This document shows positions 1 through 8,490 of a stretch of 19,944 bases of DNA, piece after piece. A program made the translations under genes and the position numbers. The notes under the pieces were generated by a model, which was given only the letters and a program-made list of their open reading frames with translations, was not told the origin of the DNA and made no database searches. Each line of letters opens with the position of its first letter. The stretch's first letter is position 1. This DNA is from Pleurotus ostreatus/Saccharomyces cerevisiae fusant (taxonomy: Eukaryota; Opisthokonta): positions 1 through 19,944 of the forward strand of contig JAMQCK010000562.1 in NCBI GenBank assembly GCA_024196135.1, written 5' to 3'.

Positions 1-258
1 GGGTCACGATCGCGCATCTCGTTTGGCGCGTTCGTGGACATAACCACGCCCGCAGGTCCCGTATCTTCATACGTGGACATCGCGAATATCGACCGATATG
101 ACGCGATATTGGGCATACCGTTCATGAAGGCGAATGGTATTGTGTTGGACATCGCCGCCCGACGCGTACTGTGTCGGGGCAAGGACATCGCTGTCCTGGC
201 CGAGGGGGAGGAACGGGAGGTCATCGTCCATCGAGCGGCAATGCGTGCGAAACGAGAG

Positions 259-261
259 TGA
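259..261 (+). other. in-frame TGA nonsense codon in pol
   Basis: The codon falls between protease and the linker to reverse transcriptase, and the same frame stays open on both sides (1-258 and 262-2058). It could be a C-to-T change of a CGA codon. A second such case is seen in the Harbinger transposase at 8892-8894. A natural gag-pol-type readthrough site is unlikely, because it falls after the protease core and no pseudoknot is evident. Confidence 0.8.
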
Positions 262-2041
262 CTGGAGGAAGGGAAGGAGTGTCTTGCTGCAGTCCGGGTG
301 ACGGGGCTGCGGAGGAAAGACGCTCATGAGATTGAGGAAGTGGAAGATGATGAAGGGAAGCAGACGAACGGAGCCCGCGAATTGTGGGACGCGGGCGTGA
401 TACTCATGACGAACGAGGAGTACGACGTGTTCGTCAAGTCGAAAGAAAACACAGAAAAACCCAAAATCTCACCACAAAGGAAGGAGATGGCTGAACCGGA
501 CGCGAGGCAGTGTCCGGAAGAACCGTTGGACAATGAGAAGGAGCAGAGCGCACCGTCTACGACGGGTGCGACGCAGGGTACGAAACCCGCATCGGGTGAG
601 CAGATGCGGGTTGACGAAGACGTACTGTGGAAAGAGAGACCTGGAGCTCGCAAGACGCGCAAGCCCCGGTCACGATGGGACCACCTTCGCAGCAAGGCGT
701 GGTCGCACGCGCGAACAGAGCATTTGCGCAGGCTTGACGAGGCGGCCTACCATATATTCACACACCCCATCGAGGAAAGACTGGCGCGAGCCACTGAGGG
801 CTCGGCTCCCATCGCAGAGGAGGAAACCCGGAGATACCATGCACGAGAAGGAGTGCGAGTGGAAGAAATCAGGGACCCATGCGAGGACCTGAGGAGGACG
901 CCGCGAGAAAGGCTCGCATCGGCGTCGGTGCCGGGGGAGAGCAAAGGAAAGCAGGTCGAGGGTCGTCCACTGCTCACCGAGGAGGATATACCTCGGCTGC
1001 AACAGCAGTGGCTCGACAAGGAGGCTGACCTGCTCGGAGGAGTGCCCGAGAGACTTCCCCCATGGCGGGAGGTCAATCATACTATCCCGCTCATCAACCC
1101 GGATTTGAATTACCAGTACCACTTGCCGCGTTGCCCAGACGCGTTGAAGAGACCACTGTTGGACAAGATCGGGAGATACGTACGAGCTGGATGGTGGTCC
1201 TCGCAGAGCACGAGGCAGGCAGCACCGATGCTGTGCATCCCGAAAAAGGACGGGACATTGAGAACGGTCATCGATTGCAGAAAGCGCAATGATAACACGG
1301 TCAAGGATGCGACCCCGTTGCCAGACCAAGATCAGATCCGGCAGGATGTGGCGAGGGCGAAGTATCGATCAAAGATCGACTTGTCGGACGCGTACGAACA
1401 AGTACGCATTGAGACGAATGACATTCTCTCGTCGGCCTTCTCGACGGTCTACGGAACGTATGTCAGCAGCGTGATGCAGCAAGGGGACTGCAATGCGCCG
1501 GCGACATTCCAACGGTTGATGACTCACATCTTCCGAGAATGCATCGGACGCTTCCTACACGTATATCTGGATGATATCTTCGTGTACAGCAATTCGATAG
1601 AGGAGCATGAGGAGCACCTGAGGATTGTATTCAACGTCCTCAGGGAGGCACAGCTGTACATGAAAGCGGCGAAAGTCGACTTGTACGCACACGCAATTGA
1701 CTGCCTCGGGCACATAATCGACGATTATGGCCTTCACGCGGATGGCGACAAGATGGCGTCCATCCGCAACTGGCGCACACCGCGCGACTATGGCGACGTA
1801 CAACGCTTCCTGGGCCTCGTCCAGTACTTGTCGCAGTTCCTACCCGAGGTCGCATTGTACATGGCGCCCTTGAGCTCGATGGTGCGGAACGGGCAACCGT
1901 TTTTCTGGCGAGACGTCCATCAGAGATGTTTCGAGAGGATTAAACACCTGTGTGCCAAGACACCGGTGTTGAAGCCAGTAGACGCTCGCAATGACGAGCC
2001 GATATGGGTGGTGTGCGACGCATCACCATCGGGAGTGGGGG

Positions 2042-2049
2042 CTATGTAC
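2042..2049. repeat. left target-site duplication CTATGTAC
   Basis: This is an exact 8-bp copy of 2787-2794. It lies in the RNase H coding sequence, and the pol frame resumes after the right copy. Confidence 0.85.
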
Positions 2050-2080
2050 CACCAGTAGAAGGAGGTAATACGCAAGTGCC

Positions 2081-2146
2081 GTGGCTGCAGCCACTGAAGC
2101 CAAATGCATTTGGCATGGCTCTAGCCACTGGTGGCTGGTGCCACTG
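2081..2146. repeat. left inner terminal inverted repeat, 66 bp
   Basis: It matches the reverse complement of 2690-2755 at 64 of 66 positions. It contains perfect palindromes: 14 bp at 2081-2094 (GTGGCTGCAGCCAC) and 16 bp at 2099-2114 (GCCAAATGCATTTGGC). Confidence 0.95.
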
Positions 2147-2190
2147 CAAAAACACAAAACCACTGACTTTGTGAAAATTTTCAAGCTGAA

Positions 2191-2456
2191 GTAGGGTAGG
2201 TTAGGAGGGTTAGGGGTTGGTTTGGGTTGGTTAGGGGTTAGGGTTTGAGGTTAGGAAGGTTAGGGAGGTTAGGAGGTTAGGGTTTGGTTAGGGTTCAGGG
2301 TTAGGGTTTTGGGTTAGGAGTTAGGGTTAGGGCCAGGGACGTTATATCTGTCTTGTTGTCTCATTGGTTAGAGGTTAGGGTTTGCTAGTAAGGTATAGTA
2401 AGGGTGGAGAGGGTTAGGAAAGGTTAGGAGGGTTAGAAGGGTTGGGTGGGGGAGGG
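2191..2456 (+). repeat. degenerate telomere-like TTAGGG tracts inside the MITE-like element
   Basis: Two G-rich blocks (2191-2333 and about 2395-2456) are built of variants of TTAGGG, GGTTAGG, GGGTTAG and GGTTTGG on the plus strand, with very few C. TTAGGG is the telomere repeat of most filamentous fungi. The block is degenerate and enclosed by the inverted repeats, so it is part of the element and not a chromosome end. Runs of three or more G at short spacing could form G-quadruplexes. Confidence 0.85.
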
Positions 2457-2492
2457 TGATATAGAGCAACACATCTGCTAGCTAAACAAGAT

Positions 2493-2560
2493 CCAATGGC
2501 TCAGCTGGTTAGAGCACCCCTCTGACTGCTCAAGGTCTGGAGTTCAAACCCTGATGTGCT
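2493..2560 (+). ncRNA. tRNA-like / SINE-head module with polymerase III A and B boxes
   Basis: The A box TGGCTCAGCTGG (2497-2508) fits the TRGYNNANNNG consensus. A B box at 2541-2551 (AGTTCAAACCC) differs from GGTTCRANYCC only at the first base. The D-arm stem GCTC/GAGC is intact around the A box. I could not pair an acceptor stem, and the T stem has mismatches, so this is not a functional tRNA. It resembles a tRNA-derived SINE head or an internal pol III promoter captured by the element. Confidence 0.6.
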
Positions 2561-2689
2561 TACTCTCATTTGCAACATTTTTAAGCTGTTCCTGATGCCA
2601 TCTGCTGACAAATCTGTCAGTGATGACTCAGACACATCCTAATTAGGTTGCAGGATACCAAATATGGTAGTTGAGAGCGATGCATTTGC

Positions 2690-2755
2690 CAGTGGCAGCA
2701 GCCACCAGTGGCTAGAGCCATGCCAAATGCATTTGGCTTCAGTGGCTGCAGCCAT
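2690..2755. repeat. right inner terminal inverted repeat, 66 bp
   Basis: It is the inverted copy of 2081-2146 with two mismatches. The 16-bp palindrome recurs at 2722-2737. The near-identity of the arms, against the looser outer 31 bp, suggests either recent insertion or selection or conversion acting on the inner arm. Confidence 0.95.
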
Positions 2756-2786
2756 GGGCATTTGCCTCGGATTTCCTGCTACGGCT

Positions 2787-2794
2787 CTATGTAC
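2787..2794. repeat. right target-site duplication CTATGTAC
   Basis: This is an exact 8-bp copy of 2042-2049. Bases upstream of it (through 2786) are element sequence. The host pol frame continues through it with Met-Tyr-Gly-Gln-Gly. Confidence 0.85.
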
Positions 2795-4957
2795 GGACAA
2801 GGGTCGTCGTGGCAGACGTGTAGACCCGCCGGGTTCATGTCGAGGAAGTTCACCTCGTCGCAAAGGAATTATCGCACCTTCGAACAGGAGACACTTGCTA
2901 TCCTCGAAGCGTTGCTGAAGTGGGAGGACAAACTTATCGGTCACCGTATTGATATCGTGACCGACCACCGGGCGCTGGAATTCTTCCAGACTCAGAGCCG
3001 GCTATCGGGGAGGCAGACTCGATGGATGGAGTATCTCGCCCGATTCAACTTCAGCATCACGTACATCCCGGGAATGGAGAACAAGGTGGCTGACGCACTG
3101 TCGCGCTACCACGTCAACGACACCTGGGAGGATATCACGGCGCCGTATAACTACGCAAACGCGGATGTACGACTGGACCCTGAAGGGGACGATCTACCCC
3201 CTGGACGGGTAGATGAACTGGAGGATGCGATACGGCTCCACGCCCTCAATGAGCGCGTGGAGGAGCGTGACGAGGAGGCTGATCGCCTACGACGGGAGGC
3301 GGAGCCTGTGCCAGAGGGGGAGTACCATACGGTGCCGCCCACGCACGACCCGACGGTGGAGGAATCCAGAGCGAGGGGGCCTGACTTGCGTAAGGAGGTC
3401 GCCAACACCTTCAGCGAGTTCTTCAGGACCATCCAAAAGGCGTACCTCGACGACCCGCTCGGTCGTAGGATTTTGGAAGCTCCGAATAAGCATACCAAAT
3501 TCAGAGTGCTTGATGGATTCATTTGGACGAAGAACGGGGCTAAGGAGTGGGTCGCGTACGTACCGAAGGGGCGGTACGTCGACAAGACTCTGCGACAGAT
3601 GGTCATAGAGCAGGCCCACCAAACGGTGGGCCATTTTGGGCCGCAGAAAACCGGCGATTATATTCGCCGGTGGTACTGGTGGCCAGGGGTATACTCCAAC
3701 GTGAACGAGTTCTGCGACTCGTGCACAGTGTGTGAAGCAGCAAAGGGCGCTTATACAGCGCCCTCAGGCGAAACACATTCGCTCCCGATTCCCACTAAGC
3801 CTTGGGATTCAATCGGGATGGACTTTCTGGGTCCATTCCCAGAAAGCCAGGGTTTTGACTACCTGTGGGTGGTCATTGACAGGATGACATCGATGGTGCA
3901 TCTCATACCTATCACGACTCGGACGCGGGCGACCGAGTTGTCGTGGATTTACCTCCGCGACATCGTGAAGCTTCACGGGCTGCCGTCGTCCATCGTGAGC
4001 GACCGCGACTCCAAGTTCACGTCGGCGTGGTGGACGGAGCTCCACCGGTTATTGGGCGCCAAGCTGCTCATGTCCACGGCGTTCCATCCGCAGACGGATG
4101 GACAGACTGAGCGCGTCAACAGATCAATCTCTCAAATATTGAGATCGTTCATACGGCCTGACCAGAAGGACTGGGTCCAGCGTCTCCCCTTAGTGGAGTT
4201 CGCAATTAATGCAAGCATTAGCAGCGCGACGGGGTTCGCGCCATTTGAACTGAATTACGGATATATGCCGTCGATGATTCAGGAGTTGAGGGAGGCGCAG
4301 GCGGCGCCGCGAGGCTTGCGAGACTTCGCCATGTCAGCGCTGCAGAACATCGCCGACGCGCATGACGCAATCATCGAGGCCCGCGTATTCCAGAAGCACT
4401 ACGCGGACGTGCGTAGGCGAGAGGAACCCTCCATCGGCGAGGGAAGCTTCGTATACCTATCTACGAAGAACCTCAATTTGCCGAAAGGCAGAGCAACTAA
4501 GCTCCTGCCTCGCTTTGTCGGACCTTATGAGGTCCTTCGTGCGCACCCGGAGACATCCACGTACGAACTTGACCTCCCGGACGCGCTTAAAGCGCGCCGG
4601 ATACATCCTGTTTTCCATGTCAGCTTGTTGCGGCCTCACCACCCCAACAATGACATACTGTTCCCGAATCGGGACTTCACGAAGCACTACGACTTCGGCG
4701 CGCCTAATAATGCTGAGTTCTTGGTCTCGAGCATTAAATCTCACCGCTGGGACGGTGAGAAGCTGTTGTTCAGTGTGGTATGGGATTACGGTGATATCAC
4801 GGAGGAGCCGCTAGGCAACGTGGAAGATCTGGCTGCGCTGGATGACTACCTTGCCCTCTGTGGTGTGGAGAACCCGTCCGAGTTGCCTGGCAAGCGACCC
4901 ACACGGCGACGCCAGCCCTCGCGCCGCGTCGGGCCGCCACGCTTGGTCGCAAGTTGA
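2787..4957 (+). pseudogene. pol: gypsy pol, 3' part: RNase H, integrase, chromodomain-like C-terminus
   Basis: This part continues the RNase H of the upstream segment in a new frame. An apparent upstream ATG at 2708 lies in the inserted element. RNase H catalytic acidic positions are visible in ETLAILEALLKW, IVTDHRAL and VADALSR. The integrase follows. Its HHCC zinc finger runs from His 3617 to the CxxC near 3713-3733. The catalytic triad is Asp 3821-3823 (GMDF), Asp 4001-4003 (SDRD) and Glu 4109-4111 (DGQTERVN), with the normal D-35-E spacing. The tail (about 4710-4900) has a chromodomain-like pattern (SIKSHRWDG...FSVVWDYG, then an acidic segment), as in chromoviruses, where it guides integration to heterochromatin. 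It ends in a basic stretch and TGA at 4955-4957. No stop lies inside this half. Confidence 0.93.
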
Positions 4958-4974
4958 ACACAACGCGTGGTGGT

Positions 4975-5041
4975 CACGTGTTACAGCTGGTCGGGCTTCG
5001 CCGAGACCAGCTGTAACCACGTGTGTGATCAGCGATCACAC
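4975..5041 (+). promoter_or_regulatory. two tandem hairpins between the pol stop and the third ORF
   Basis: The first hairpin has arms 4975-4992 and 5005-5023 (CACGTGTTACAGCTGGTC against its complement, with one extra base in the right arm). Its loop contains a further GC-rich pairing closed over CTTCG. The second has perfect 8-bp arms, GTGTGATC (5023-5030) and GATCACAC (5034-5041), with a 3-nt loop. They start 18 nt after the pol stop and end 71 nt before the next ATG. Possible roles are translation control of the downstream ORF, RNA dimerisation or packaging, or a relic of an old insertion. The structure is seen; the role is inference. Confidence 0.7.
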
Positions 5042-5111
5042 GAGCGACGTGTTCATTCTCACAACAACCGCCGTGTTGTTTCTACTTCGCCTAATCGGTA
5101 CAAATCAACCC

Positions 5112-7225
5112 ATGTCCTCCGACAACAGCAACAACAACAACAACGCTACGAACCCGCATGCGCCGACGGCGGGGATAACCAATTCCCCCGGCGCGGGCTT
5201 CGAGCACGGGCACACGCCCACCGAAAAAACCGTCCACGACAGTGTGATGGCCGACGCCACGGGCGCGTCGAGAGGGGGAGGGCCTGGAGGAGAAGGCCAA
5301 CATTCAGCTCCAGCGGCGCCAGAGGCGCCGCCTGGACTACCAAAACCAGCGGTGCCGCATGAGCACCGCTTCTTCGTCCACCCATTCCTCAACATCGTCG
5401 TCTGCACCTGCGAGATCGGCAAGGACTTTGGCGACCACTTCTCGTCAGCCGGGAACAGCGGCGACATGACGGCGGTCGAGGCGCGTGCAGCGATCCTCAA
5501 CGCTCACCAAGCCGCAGTGCCGGTCGCTCAGACCACTCCCGCTACAACCGACAATCGGGACGCCTACCAGCTGCGATCTGACAATAAGCGCCTCCGCGCT
5601 GAACGCCAGATTGCGCGAGACGAAGCGGCGAGCGCACGCAGGCGCATCAGCGCGCTTGAGGATCAGATCGACGGGTTGAGGAAGCGGCACGAGGAGACGA
5701 AGCGCGAGGTAGAGGACCTCGAGGACGTGCGAGACCACTTGCGTGTCGACGCCTCGCTCATGGCATATGAGTGCGAGGCAAGGAGGGCGGCTGAGGAGGC
5801 TCTCGCAGACGCAGCTGCGCGTCGTGTCTTTCCCCCGCCAACGGTGCGGGGACACATCACGGGGCGCGAGTACGACACGATGAAGCTCGTACTCGCGCCA
5901 TGCCTTGACGATTTCCTGAAGGCCAAGATCCGGATGGACTACGACGAGGCCCTCGACGATTTCCACAACGGCGAGGACGCGTCCGCAGCTGGAGAGTCGA
6001 CGGGGTCGGTCCGCCGAAGGGATGATGTGGAGGCGGAGGAGGCGCGCTCCTTCCTGTCGCGGTCGCCGTCACGCGAACCAATGCAGAAGCGAGCGCGCGC
6101 GGATGAGCCACCACGGGCAGGGCCGTCGAGCGCGCCTGCGCGCGCCGCGACACCAACTGCTCCGCGAGCGGCGCGAGGAGGAGACTTTGGACGCGGGGGT
6201 CGTCGAGGAGGACGACCGCGCGGGCGCGGAGGCGCTCGCAACTTCAGGCTCGGACCCTTTGGGGATCCGAACGAATCCTTCTCGCTCTTCCGGCCGGCCA
6301 ACTGGACCGGCGGCACTGAAGGATGGGCGACGACCACGCATGGTCCTGGCTCATTCCCGCCAGGCCAAGCGCCGACATTCACGCCGCTGCAGGCGGACGA
6401 CGACGAGTCGGACATGGGCAGCGGCGAGCCCGACTCGGACAGTGAGAGGATCCGAGACCGGCGCCAGCTGCGACGCAAGCGGGCGTTGGAGTTGCGCGCG
6501 GAGCCCCTGCGCCCCGTCGCCGTCACCATCCGCGACCTAGCAGCTCTGCAGTACGTGCGCGAGCGCCAGGTGTTGCTCATGATGGACATGTCTCGCATTA
6601 GCGAGACAATTTCACGAACCGGCCCCCTCATCGCAGCGCTGGCGCCTTTGGGTCGGACCAGGAGGGCGGATCGCACGCCGACGCAGCTCATCATCCAGAA
6701 GTTCAACGCCCTTCCGCGCACAGCCGCAGACCCTCGTCCTGACCGGCCGCTGATGCCAACCCGAGGGGCACCTCTTGGGGTTTGGATCGCGACGCTGGCC
6801 ACGAACGTGAACGCTCTACCGCGCGGGATTCGGGCGATGCGTTGGGGAACGCACAACATGGACCCGCACTTCCTGACCGTGAGCCAGATACGGATGTGGT
6901 GCACGCTGCAGCGGATGATGCCCGATGACACCACCGATTTCCAGTATCGGTGGTTGACGGAAGTGGTCCTCCTCATTGGAGAGATCGCCACGACGGTATC
7001 CGGGAACGGTCGCGCGGGGTACATCGCCTGGTGCGAGTCGCTTGGTGTGGAACTTAGGCTCAATCGTGCAGTGTCACGATACACGCCTAACCACGGACCG
7101 CTCGACTTGCCCCACTTCGTCAAGTTCCTCGCGAGCGAGAGCGGCATCAACCCGATCGAGTTCAACGACATGCTACCTTTCGTCGCTGAGGCCTGCTACG
7201 TCAACATCCAGTTGGCGGATGAGGT
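5112..7225 (+). pseudogene. extra retrotransposon ORF (third ORF, 3' of pol), first part
   Basis: No family is recognised. The ATG at 5112 was chosen because it follows pol and opens a run of Asn and a low-complexity Pro/Gly/Ala region. Features in order: Asn run (residues 6-10); a conserved-looking patch with HPFLNIVVCTCEIG (about 88-110); a long heptad-rich coiled coil (about 157-240); Arg/Ser-rich and acidic stretches; an RGG box with alternating Arg and Gly (about 355-378), typical of RNA-binding proteins; and a helical C-terminal half. There is no CCHC knuckle, no protease or polymerase motif, and no convincing signal peptide or membrane anchor. The frame is cut after 7225 by a solo LTR, and read-through into the LTR ends at 7272-7274. 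Its place between integrase and LTR is that of env, but its composition is more like Gag or an RNA-binding accessory protein. Confidence 0.8.
7221..7225. repeat. left 5-bp target-site duplication GAGGT
   Basis: It is identical to 7843-7847 and abuts the TG start of the solo LTR. Confidence 0.9.
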
Positions 7226-7842
7226 TGTTACGTGCAGCGTGCACGCAACATCCTTTCCAGCGCACCATCCCTGACTCCTCTAGTTTCCGGTTCGTCTCCG
7301 AGTTTCCTATATATCCTACGGATTCCGCTTCGTTCCGCTTTCCCGAGTTTCCGGTGCGCTTCATGTCCTTACGATATTCCGCTTACGAATCCCGCTTCCT
7401 TCCCGCTCCTTCATTACGACTCTTATGTCACTATCCCTTTCCTGCCTGCACTTACGGTTCGCTTCCGCGTTTCCATGTGCTTCCTTAGTTTCCGATTATT
7501 CCGGATTTCCGCACCTTCCTTATCTAGCATTTCCGGACTTTCCTTATTCCACTGTCTACCTAGTATATAAGGCTGTAGCTAAGTATCCAGTAGACAGACC
7601 CAATATCAACATGGATAAGCCCTCCTGTTGAGAACTGAGGTCCATCCTCTTCTTTCCTAGCCGACCCTGCACCTCTCCTTGATCCTCTCTTGCTTCCTCT
7701 CTGCCTCTTATCTGTTTCCAGTCCTTTCCTTGTCTTCCCTCCTCTTTCCTGCGATGTTCTGGGCGCGCATGAATAGCTAATCCGATCCGGGGTAAAGGGG
7801 TTCGATCTCGGCCTCAACAGCGTAGGCTGCACGGTCCTAACA
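7226..7842 (+). mobile_element. solo LTR of a second LTR-retrotransposon family
   Basis: A 617-bp unit begins TGTTACG and ends CTAACA. It is flanked on both sides by the direct repeat GAGGT (7221-7225 and 7843-7847). The first 25 bp form an inverted repeat around GCG (11-bp arms, one mismatch). A TATATAA box at 7564-7570 is followed by a plausible leader. The left half is full of TTTCCG/TTCCGG motifs. There is no internal coding region, so this is what remains after recombination between two LTRs of a full element. It shares no obvious sequence with the 209-bp LTR at 8491. Excision with one repeat copy restores the host ORF frame exactly. Confidence 0.92.
7564..7570 (+). promoter_or_regulatory. 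TATA box in the solo LTR
   Basis: TATATAA lies 273 nt before the LTR end, the usual place for the U3/R boundary region. It could still drive transcription into the remains of the third ORF. Confidence 0.55.
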
Positions 7843-7847
7843 GAGGT
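7843..7847. repeat. right 5-bp target-site duplication GAGGT
   Basis: It is identical to 7221-7225 and abuts the CA end of the solo LTR. Confidence 0.9.
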
Positions 7848-8415
7848 CGACAGGTCGCAGGCTGTCCTCGACTCGATCGCGTCGCACATCCTCCAGGACG
7901 GCGGAAGGTGGCCCCAAGGACTACCCGGACTGTCGTACTGGGCCGCATCATCACAGGACTCCAAGTGGTTCTACGCAGCTCCACCACTCCCTGGCAGCGA
8001 TCAGGTCTTGCTCGGGCACCGCAACCCACCGACGCGCATAGACGCGATCGCTGACCCCAACTTCATCTACGCCCCGAACGATGCAGAGCAATACCGGGTG
8101 CGCAACCTCCCGGTGATTGCTATTGAGCAGTGGGTCATGGCCAATGTTCCCCCCGCGGCGCACCCGGCAGCGTCGGGTGCTGGGATTGAGCGCGACGAGG
8201 AGATGGCGGACGCGAGCAAGGAGGCGGCGAAGCAGCCTGAGGGCGAAGCCGCCTCGACTGTTGACAACCCCTCCGCTACCCGCGACGAGGGCGAGACGCT
8301 CGCAGTCCTGGCTGCCGACGCGAACGTGCCGAAGGACGACCTGGCGCAACATCTGCTTGGGCCTGGCGAAGGAGATGGGCAGGAAACGGCCAACGTGCAG
8401 AGTGCAGAGGCGTAG
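7848..8415 (+). pseudogene. extra retrotransposon ORF, C-terminal part after the solo LTR
   Basis: Joined to the part ending at 7225, this gives one 893-codon frame that stops at TAG 8413-8415. The first codon is split across the insertion (GT from the left, C from 7848). The first half contains a compact region rich in Trp, Tyr and Pro (WPQGLPGLSYW and following). The last 85 residues are Ala/Glu-rich and probably disordered. No catalytic motif is recognised. It ends 75 nt before the LTR, with only the polypurine tract between, so it belongs to the gypsy element and is not host sequence. Confidence 0.78.
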
Positions 8416-8479
8416 GTTGGGTTCTGGCGCGCGTGAGCGCTCGTGGTTGTCACTTTCTTGGGACGCTTGATGCCGTCCA

Positions 8480-8490
8480 GAGGGGGAGGG
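8480..8490 (+). other. polypurine tract of the gypsy element
   Basis: GAGGGGGAGGG directly abuts the TGTAA start of the 3' LTR. This is the expected primer site for plus-strand DNA synthesis. Confidence 0.85.

Larger units (their letters stand above)
1..2058 (+). pseudogene. pol: gypsy pol, 5' part: protease, linker, reverse transcriptase, start of RNase H
   Basis: The frame is open from base 1. The C-terminal half of a retropepsin-like aspartic protease is visible (motif YDAILGIPF near 100-125), but its catalytic Asp is upstream of the window. A single TGA at 259-261 breaks the frame, which continues unchanged from 262. A charged linker of about 250 residues follows. Reverse transcriptase spans about 1070-1720: PKKDGTLRTVIDCR, the DLSDAY motif, and the catalytic YLDD at 1564-1575. 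RNase H begins with its first catalytic Asp (CDASPSGVGA, about 2017-2046) and is cut at 2049, where the foreign element starts. The last three residues and the TAG at 2056-2058 belong to that insert. Translation without suppression would give only fragments. Identity as Ty3/gypsy pol is secure. Confidence 0.93.
2050..2786. mobile_element. 737-bp non-autonomous inverted-repeat element (MITE-like) inserted in pol
   Basis: The insert is flanked by the direct repeat CTATGTAC (2042-2049 and 2787-2794). Removing the insert plus one repeat copy rejoins the RNase H frame and gives the expected GAMYGQG motif. The repeat fits the hAT target pattern nTnnnnAn. The inverted arms are about 97 bp: an inner 66 bp (2081-2146 and 2690-2755) matching at 64 of 66 positions, and an outer 31 bp on each side that match only loosely. 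There is no transposase ORF. The interior carries G-rich telomere-like repeats and a tRNA-like module. By target-site length it is hAT-like, but such long arms are also seen in MULE-like elements, so the superfamily is uncertain. Confidence 0.85.

Noticed and set aside
2191..2456. A true telomere or chromosome end
   Set aside because: The repeats are degenerate, lie inside matched inverted repeats, and pol continues on both sides.
2493..2565. A functional tRNA gene
   Set aside because: No acceptor stem pairs and the T stem is mismatched; only the promoter boxes and D arm are tRNA-like.
2708..2786. ATG at 2708 as the start of the second pol half
   Set aside because: The first 26 codons are encoded by the inverted repeat and outer arm of the inserted element; pol sequence resumes only at 2787.
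4842..5111. In-frame upstream extension of the third ORF, including a hydrophobic stretch (about 5050-5090)
   Set aside because: It overlaps the integrase tail and covers the hairpins. The ATG at 5112 opens the low-complexity N-terminus and is the simpler start. The hydrophobic run is therefore not taken as a signal peptide or env anchor.
5939..7171. 410-codon minus-strand frame opposite the third ORF
   Set aside because: It is a by-product of high GC and codon bias of the plus-strand ORF. It has no domain, and its Arg/Pro/Ser-rich composition mirrors the opposite strand.
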